NCBI GenBank assembly: GCA_029859085.1 | Contig: JAOUDU010000040.1 | Location: forward strand, 1-11,069 | From: Gammaproteobacteria bacterium | GTDB lineage: Bacteria; Pseudomonadota; Gammaproteobacteria; Pseudomonadales; Halieaceae | DNA length: 11,069 nucleotides | Direction: 5' to 3' | Part shown: positions 7,105-11,069 of the stretch, piece after piece | Numbering within the stretch: the stretch's first letter is position 1 | How the letters are laid out: each line of letters opens with the position of its first letter | The notes under the pieces: generated by a model | Told to the model about the DNA's origin: nothing | The model's input: the letters and a program-made list of their open reading frames with translations, nothing else | Database searches by the model: none | Position numbers and translations under genes: made by a program

Positions 7105-8310
7105 CTATTTGCAGACCCCCTCGCGTCGTTGGTTCAGTGCCAGGGTCGCCAGCACCGCGAGAAAGATGGCGGCGCTGAAAAGAGGCGCCAGCGGGCCATG
7201 CACCTGGTAGAGGGCACCGGCGCAGATTGGCCCCGCGACGAAGCCGATGGCCGGGCAGGAGCTGACGAGCCCGGCGGCGGCGCCCTGCTCCTGGGGGCTT
7301 ACCGCCAGGGACGCCCCGGCGGCGATAGCGGGCATGCACAGGCCCATCCCCGTGCCGAGAAACGCCATGCCGACACCCAGCACCGCAAACGTGCCGAAAC
7401 CGGCGATCAACACGGCCCCGACGGTCAGGGAGGCGAGGCCCAGGCGAATCAGCAGGGACGCCCGGAGGGAGGCGCGCTGCATTACCGTGACCTGGATCAG
7501 GAAGGTGAAAACCGCGGATATCATCAGCGCCGCGCCCGCCATTTGCGCGGTCTCGATGCCGCTGAGCCCGAGTTTGTCCTGCAACTGGAAGCCCAGGGTT
7601 TGCTGGATCCCGGAAAACCCGACAAACAGGCCGACCGCCGTTGCCAGGTACACCCGGATACGCGGATCGAAAAAGCGCAGGCGGGTCGTGATCCTGCGAC
7701 TGGTGATGTCCTGTTTCGGCGTCAGCGGCAACTGGCGCCATACCAGCAGCGCCGCCATGGCCGCCATGGCGGCGGCAAAATACAGCGGCGCCAGCAGGCC
7801 GAAAGTTGCCAGCGCGCCGCTGACGGCGGGGCCGAGTATGGTGCCCATGCTGTTCGCCGTGCCCAGTCGCGCCATCGTGGCGGTGCGCCGGTCCCGGCCC
7901 GTGTGGTCCGCCGCGTAGGCGGTACTGGCGGGGCTTGTGGCTGACATGATCAGCGACTGGCTGCAGCGCGCCAGCAGCAGCATCCCGTACAGGGCCGTGC
8001 CCGCCAGCACGCCCTTCAGGCCGGCATAAAATACGCTGGTGAAAGCCAGTGTGCCCAGCGTGTAGCCCACCAGCCCGGTGATAATAATCGGTTTGCGGCC
8101 GACGCGGTCGCTCAGGCGGCCCCAGGCGGGGGCGGCGAGCCCGAAGATGAGCGCGGAAATGGCTATGATCGAGGTGATGCGCAGCTCGCTCAGCTGTACT
8201 TCGCGACCCAGCGGGGCCAGTATCGCGAATACCAGTGACTGCCCCATGGCAGTGGTCATCAGGGCGACGATCAGCACGGTGATCTGGTGACGGCTCAGAT
8301 GGTCGGGCAA
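7105..8310 (-). CDS. MFS transporter, DHA1-type drug/proton antiporter-like
   Basis: Inner-membrane protein of 401 residues from the chosen start, with about 12 hydrophobic segments. Loop 2-3 carries motif A, GRLSDRVGRK (64-73), and segment 5 has a motif-C-like pattern around LGTANSMGTILGP (149-161), both marks of the DHA1 multidrug/tetracycline antiporter branch. The substrate is unknown. The frame extends upstream to a TTG at 8418, but that codon forms part of a candidate -35 box and has no ribosome site, and the extra 36 residues do not look like a transporter N-terminus. TTG 8310-8308 has GGAG (8323-8320) 9 bases upstream and places the first membrane segment directly after PDHLSRHQ. It is divergent from carA and 46 bases ahead of the LysM transpeptidase gene on the same strand. 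Export of a cell-wall or toxic compound is possible but unsupported. Confidence 0.88.
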   Translation of the reverse strand: MPDHLSRHQITVLIVALMTTAMGQSLVFAILAPLGREVQLSELRITSIIAISALIFGLAAPAWGRLSDRVGRKPIIITGLVGYTLGTLAFTSVFYAGLKGVLAGTALYGMLLLARCSQSLIMSATSPASTAYAADHTGRDRRTATMARLGTANSMGTILGPAVSGALATFGLLAPLYFAAAMAAMAALLVWRQLPLTPKQDITSRRITTRLRFFDPRIRVYLATAVGLFVGFSGIQQTLGFQLQDKLGLSGIETAQMAGAALMISAVFTFLIQVTVMQRASLRASLLIRLGLASLTVGAVLIAGFGTFAVLGVGMAFLGTGMGLCMPAIAAGASLAVSPQEQGAAAGLVSSCPAIGFVAGPICAGALYQVHGPLAPLFSAAIFLAVLATLALNQRREGVCK

Positions 8311-8390
8311 GGCGGAGATCTCCGTCGCGGTAGTCGAGTACCTGTGGGGCGTGTTGCCGGGCAGGCGTCCGGCCAGGTCGGGGTGTGTCC

Positions 8391-8418
8391 ATGATAGGGA
8401 TATCTGCCGCCAAATCAA
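8391..8418 (-). promoter_or_regulatory. Candidate sigma70 promoter for the MFS gene
   Basis: On the - strand TTGATT (8418-8413) and TATCAT (8396-8391) are separated by 16 bases; the -10 has one mismatch and the -35 two. Transcription would start near 8384, leaving a leader of about 74 bases before TTG 8310, in agreement with the shorter start for the transporter. Confidence 0.5.
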
Positions 8419-8427
8419 TTGCCGGTA

Positions 8428-8456
8428 TGGACAGTCAGGGGGTGTTCCCCTACAAT
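8428..8456 (+). promoter_or_regulatory. Candidate carAB promoter P1
   Basis: TGGACA (8428-8433) and TACAAT (8451-8456) are spaced by exactly 17 bases, each with a single mismatch to the sigma70 consensus; the start point would be near 8463. It is the best promoter match I noticed in the window. Its -35 lies only 9 bases from that of the divergent MFS promoter. The leader to carA would be about 180 bases. Confidence 0.62.
8437..8451 (+). repeat. Palindrome in the P1 spacer
   Basis: AGGGG-gtgtt-CCCCT is a 5-bp inverted repeat that fills most of the spacer between the -35 and -10 of P1. Position and symmetry would suit a regulator site, but a 5-bp arm is short. Confidence 0.35.
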
Positions 8457-8469
8457 CTGGCGCCAGATT
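8454..8469 (+). promoter_or_regulatory. Perfect 16-bp palindrome over the P1 start point (candidate operator)
   Basis: AATCTGGCGCCAGATT is a perfect palindrome with no spacer. It begins in the last three bases of the P1 -10 box and is centred at 8461/8462, where transcription should start. A dimeric repressor bound here would block P1. It does not match the ArgR box or the PurR or RutR sites known for E. coli carAB. As RNA it cannot fold as a full stem because it has no loop, so a DNA operator is the likelier reading. Confidence 0.55.
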
Positions 8470-8508
8470 TCACGCGCCCGGCCAGTGCGGCGGGCGACGT
8501 GTGTCCCC

Positions 8509-8537
8509 TTGAATAATCAGCGCTGAATTCATGTAAT
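8509..8537 (+). promoter_or_regulatory. Candidate carAB promoter P2
   Basis: TTGAAT (8509-8514) and TGTAAT (8532-8537) are spaced by 17 bases; the -10 has one mismatch and the -35 two. The start point would be near 8544, leaving a leader of about 100 bases. Two TGAAT half-sites (8510-8514 and 8524-8528) lie within it, but no complete TGAAT-N4-ATTCA arginine box. A pair of tandem promoters about 80 bases apart recalls the E. coli carAB layout. Confidence 0.5.
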
Positions 8538-8538
8538 G

Positions 8539-8608
8539 AGGCGAGATGCGGATCCCCATCTCGCCTGTTCGCGAGCGCCCGGCTCAGGGGTGCCCGGCTG
8601 AGGGGCGC
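8539..8608 (+). promoter_or_regulatory. carA leader with alternative hairpins
   Basis: Hairpin A: AGGCGAGATG (8539-8548) pairs perfectly with CATCTCGCCT (8557-8566). Hairpin B: CTCGC (8560-8564) pairs with GCGAG (8571-8575) and uses bases of the 3' arm of A, so A and B exclude each other. Hairpin C: GCGCCC (8575-8580) plus CTCAG (8583-8587) pair with CTGAG (8598-8602) plus GGGCGC (8603-8608), 11 bp with a 2-base bulge and a 10-base loop. No T run follows, so transcription attenuation of the classical type is unlikely; effects on translation or mRNA stability are possible. Confidence 0.5.
8577..8605 (+). repeat. 14-bp direct repeat in the carA leader
   Basis: GCCCGGCTCAGGGG (8577-8590) and GCCCGGCTGAGGGG (8592-8605) differ at one base and are separated by one base. 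The single difference (CTCAG versus CTGAG) is what lets the two copies pair with each other in hairpin C. Confidence 0.6.
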
Positions 8609-8634
8609 GAGGCTAATATTATTCCGCTGAATTT

Positions 8635-8647
8635 GGAGGTGTGCTTG
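8635..8647 (+). promoter_or_regulatory. Ribosome binding site that fixes the carA TTG start
   Basis: GGAGG (8635-8639) precedes TTG (8645-8647) by 5 bases. The in-frame GTG at 8639-8641 overlaps this site and so cannot be the start it serves. Confidence 0.75.
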
Positions 8648-9802
8648 TCCAGTCCGGCCATTCTGGCGCTTGAAGACGGAAGTATTTTCAAAGGCCTGGC
8701 GATAGGCGCTGCGGGGATATCGGTGGGGGAGGTTGTCTTCAACACCGCCATGAGCGGCTACCAGGAGATTCTCACCGACCCGTCCTACGCGCGCCAGATT
8801 GTCACCCTGACCTACCCCCATATCGGCAATACCGGTACCAATCCCGAGGACGAGGAGTCCTCGGGCGTCTGGGCCGCGGGCCTGGTGATAAGGGATCTGC
8901 CGCTGATGGCCAGCAATTACCGCAACGAGCAGGACCTGCAGCAATACCTCGAGCAGCGCGGAATTGTCGCGATCGCCGACATCGATACCCGGCGCCTCAC
9001 CCGTATCCTGCGCGACAAGGGAGCCCAAAACGGCTGCCTGATGGCCGGGGATGACATCGACGAGGAGCGCGCGCTGGCCGAGGCCCGCGGGTTCGCCGGG
9101 CTCAAGGGCATGGACCTGGCCAAGGAGGTATCGGTCGATAAAGCCTATACCTGGGATGAGGGCAGCTGGGTGTTCGGCATCGGCCACAGCCAGCGGCCCT
9201 CGGCGGAGCTGCCCTGGCACGTGGTGGCCTACGACTACGGCGTCAAGCGCAATATCCTGCGCATGCTGGTGGACCGCGGCTGTCGCCTGACTGTGGTACC
9301 GGCCCGGACCCCTGCGGCGGACGTGCTTGCGCTGAAGCCGGACGGCGTGTTCCTTTCCAACGGCCCCGGCGATCCCGAGCCCTGCACCTACGCCATCGAG
9401 GCGATCAGGGCCATCCTCGAGACCGACATCCCGGTGTTCGGCATCTGCCTGGGTCACCAGCTGCTCGGCCTGGCCAGCGGCGCCGCCACGATGAAAATGA
9501 AATTCGGCCACCACGGCGCCAACCACCCGGTACAGAACCTCGATAACGGCACGGTCCTGATAACCAGCCAGAACCACGGTTTTGCGGTGAATGAGGACAG
9601 CCTGCCTGCCAATTTGCGGGTCACCCACAAGTCGCTGTTTGACGGCTCCCTGCAGGGTATTCACCGCACCGACAAGAACGCCTTCAGTTTCCAGGGCCAC
9701 CCGGAAGCCAGTCCCGGGCCACACGATGCGGCGCCTCTCTTCGACCACTTCATCGAGCTGATTGCAGCCCGCACGGGCGCCCGTCCCACAGGAATAAGCT
9801 GA
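8645..9802 (+). CDS. carA: Carbamoyl-phosphate synthase small (glutamine amidotransferase) subunit
   Basis: Subunit of 385 residues (E. coli 382) that hydrolyses glutamine and passes ammonia to CarB to make carbamoyl phosphate for pyrimidine and arginine synthesis. The N-terminal CarA-specific domain begins [16 protein letters not shown], with the conserved [17 protein letters not shown]. The C-terminal class I amidotransferase domain has the nucleophile Cys268 ([10 protein letters not shown]), [18 protein letters not shown], and His352 and Glu354 in [13 protein letters not shown], matching Cys269, His353 and Glu355 of E. coli. TTG is chosen because of GGAGG 5 bases upstream and because it restores the family N-terminus. 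The frame stays open back to ATG 8546, but the added 33 residues resemble no CarA. It is followed 6 bases later by carB and is divergent from an MFS gene; the upstream control region suggests elaborate regulation. Confidence 0.97.
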   Translation: MSSPAILALEDGSIFKGLAIGAAGISVGEVVFNTAMSGYQEILTDPSYARQIVTLTYPHIGNTGTNPEDEESSGVWAAGLVIRDLPLMASNYRNEQDLQQYLEQRGIVAIADIDTRRLTRILRDKGAQNGCLMAGDDIDEERALAEARGFAGLKGMDLAKEVSVDKAYTWDEGSWVFGIGHSQRPSAELPWHVVAYDYGVKRNILRMLVDRGCRLTVVPARTPAADVLALKPDGVFLSNGPGDPEPCTYAIEAIRAILETDIPVFGICLGHQLLGLASGAATMKMKFGHHGANHPVQNLDNGTVLITSQNHGFAVNEDSLPANLRVTHKSLFDGSLQGIHRTDKNAFSFQGHPEASPGPHDAAPLFDHFIELIAARTGARPTGIS

Positions 9803-9808
9803 TCCCGT

Positions 9809-11069
9809 ATGCCAAAAAGAACTGACATCAAGAGCATCCTGATTCTCGGCGCCGGCCCCATCGTCATCGGCCAGGCCTGCGAATTCGATTACTCCGGCGC
9901 CCAGGCCTGCAAGGCCCTGCGGGAAGAGGGCTACCGGGTAATCCTGGTGAACTCCAACCCGGCCACGATCATGACCGACCCGGCCATGGCGGATGCCACC
10001 TATATCGAACCCATCGAGTGGCGCACCGTGGCGCGCATTATCGAGGCGGAAAAGCCGGACGCGCTGCTGCCGACGATGGGCGGCCAGACCGCCCTCAACT
10101 GCGCCCTGGACCTGGCCAGGGAGGGGGTGCTTGAGGCCCACGGGGTGGAGATGATCGGCGCGACCAAGGAGGCCATCGATATGGCCGAGGACCGCCAGCT
10201 GTTCGACCAGGCCATGAAGCGCATCGGCCTGGAAACCCCGCGCGCCGCCTTCGCCCACAGCCTGGAGGAGTCGTTCCAGGTGCTGGACCAGATCGGGTTT
10301 CCCTGCATCATCCGTCCCTCCTTCACCATGGGCGGCTCCGGTGGCGGCATCGCCTATAACCGCGACGAGTTCGAGAAAATCTGTGTGCGCGGGCTGGATC
10401 TTTCCCCGACCAACGAACTGCTGATCGACGAGTCCCTGATCGGCTGGAAAGAGTTCGAGATGGAAGTGGTGCGGGACAAGAACGACAACTGCATCATCGT
10501 CTGCTCGATCGAGAATTTCGATGCCATGGGTGTGCATACCGGAGACTCCATCACCGTTGCCCCGGCCCAGACCCTGACCGACAAGGAATACCAGATCATG
10601 CGCAACGCCTCCCTCGCGGTATTGCGCGAGATCGGCGTGGAGACCGGCGGTTCCAACGTCCAGTTCGGGCAGGATCCCAAGACCGGCCGCATGGTTGTTA
10701 TCGAGATGAACCCGCGGGTGTCGCGCTCTTCCGCACTTGCCTCCAAGGCCACCGGCTTCCCCATTGCCAAGGTCGCCGCCAAGCTGGCGGTCGGCTTTAC
10801 CCTGGATGAGCTGCAGAACGATATCACCGGCGGCAGGACTCCGGCTTCCTTCGAGCCGTCGATTGATTACGTCGTTACCAAGATTCCCCGCTTTGCCTTT
10901 GAGAAATTTGCCACGGCCGACTCGCGCCTGACCACCCAGATGAAGTCGGTGGGCGAGGTCATGGCCATCGGTCGCACTTTCCAGGAGTCCCTGCAGAAAG
11001 CCCTGCGGGGTCTCGAGGTGGGATCCGCGGGCTTTGAGCATATGATCGATGTGGACGGCCCCGATGCCC
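9809..11069 (+). CDS. carB: Carbamoyl-phosphate synthase large subunit (5' part, runs off the window)
   Basis: The first 420 codons of a subunit that is about 1070 residues in relatives. The N-terminus [20 protein letters not shown] is essentially that of E. coli CarB. Visible parts are the pre-ATP-grasp segment, [13 protein letters not shown] (about 89-101), the ATP-grasp strand [31 protein letters not shown], and the metal ligands Glu299 and Asn301 ([11 protein letters not shown]), followed by the beginning of the oligomerisation domain. This half makes carboxyphosphate and carbamate; the second ATP-grasp, and the allosteric domain that normally binds UMP and ornithine, lie outside. Only 6 bases separate it from carA, with no clear ribosome site of its own, so translation is probably coupled. 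No frameshift or missing catalytic residue was seen in the visible part. Confidence 0.97.
   Translation, partial: MPKRTDIKSILILGAGPIVIGQACEFDYSGAQACKALREEGYRVILVNSNPATIMTDPAMADATYIEPIEWRTVARIIEAEKPDALLPTMGGQTALNCALDLAREGVLEAHGVEMIGATKEAIDMAEDRQLFDQAMKRIGLETPRAAFAHSLEESFQVLDQIGFPCIIRPSFTMGGSGGGIAYNRDEFEKICVRGLDLSPTNELLIDESLIGWKEFEMEVVRDKNDNCIIVCSIENFDAMGVHTGDSITVAPAQTLTDKEYQIMRNASLAVLREIGVETGGSNVQFGQDPKTGRMVVIEMNPRVSRSSALASKATGFPIAKVAAKLAVGFTLDELQNDITGGRTPASFEPSIDYVVTKIPRFAFEKFATADSRLTTQMKSVGEVMAIGRTFQESLQKALRGLEVGSAGFEHMIDVDGPDA

Noticed and set aside
6916..7944. 342-codon + strand frame opposite the transpeptidase and MFS genes
   Set aside because: It runs antisense through two supported genes and their gap, with low-complexity Gly/Arg/Gln-rich translation.
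8313..8324. 12-bp palindrome CGGAGATCTCCG over the MFS ribosome site
   Set aside because: A perfect 12-bp palindrome is expected a few times per 11 kb by chance, and without a loop it cannot fold fully as RNA; noted but not called an operator.
7091..8413. 440-codon frame on the - strand in another phase of the MFS gene
   Set aside because: The other phase encodes membrane segments and motif A of the MFS family; this one is a Pro/Arg/Gly/His-rich shadow.
8510..8531. Arginine-repressor box near carA P2
   Set aside because: TGAAT half-sites occur at 8510 and 8524, but neither has a partner ATTCA at the required spacing.
8546..8644. 33-residue N-terminal extension of CarA from ATG 8546
   Set aside because: The residues match no CarA N-terminus, the ATG lies in a strong hairpin, and the GGAGG-TTG start gives the family length. 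Kept only as a check in the findings.
8450..11041. Very long open frame (863 codons) on the - strand opposite carAB
   Set aside because: It is the complement of two unmistakable conserved genes; GC-rich third positions keep the antisense frame open. Its translation resembles no known protein, and it has no ribosome site or gene context.
1..11069. CRISPR array, tRNA/rRNA genes, insertion sequences or integration sites
   Set aside because: No regularly spaced repeats, no cloverleaf with a T-arm signature, no transposase or integrase and no terminal inverted repeats were seen on either strand.

Overview
The window reads as a chromosomal segment of a GC-rich gammaproteobacterium. The carAB proteins are very close to the enterobacterial ones, there is a Lpp/OprI-type alanine-zipper lipoprotein, and third codon positions are strongly G/C. 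The lipid- and alcohol-oxidation gene set would fit a marine oligotroph such as the Halieaceae/Cellvibrionales, but that placement is inference from gene content. No tRNA, rRNA, CRISPR array, insertion sequence or phage gene was seen.

Region 1 (about 117-4883, + strand) is a tight five-gene operon: a short-chain dehydrogenase of the MFE-2/HSD17B4 (3-hydroxyacyl-CoA dehydrogenase) type, a degradative thiolase with a complete Cys90/His348/Cys378 catalytic set, a zinc-independent quinone oxidoreductase-type reductase, an iron-type alcohol dehydrogenase with all four metal ligands, and a hotdog acyl-CoA thioesterase whose start overlaps the preceding stop (ATGA). Together they look like a catabolic module for an alcohol or acyl-CoA substrate that ends in thiolysis. 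The substrate cannot be read from the sequence. The first 67 bases probably hold the end of another gene.

Region 2 (4884-7058) is a cell-envelope cluster. It holds a small secreted L,D-transpeptidase-fold protein, a highly expressed-looking Braun-type lipoprotein ending in lysine, and, converging on it from the other strand, a LysM plus YkuD L,D-transpeptidase that closely resembles the ErfK/YbiS enzymes that tie Lpp to peptidoglycan. A strong terminator sits between the last two. The lipoprotein leader can fold into a nested stem.

Region 3 (7105-8644) holds a DHA1-type MFS transporter on the - strand and a 334-base divergent control region facing carA. That region contains a promoter for the transporter, two tandem sigma70-like promoters for carA, a perfect 16-bp palindrome over the predicted first carA start point, and a leader with mutually exclusive hairpins and a 14-bp direct repeat.

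Region 4 (8645-11069) is carA (TTG start) and the first 420 codons of carB, the two subunits of carbamoyl-phosphate synthetase; carB runs off the window. The most rewarding parts for a second look are the carA control region and the lipoprotein/L,D-transpeptidase arrangement. No wholly new system was recognised.
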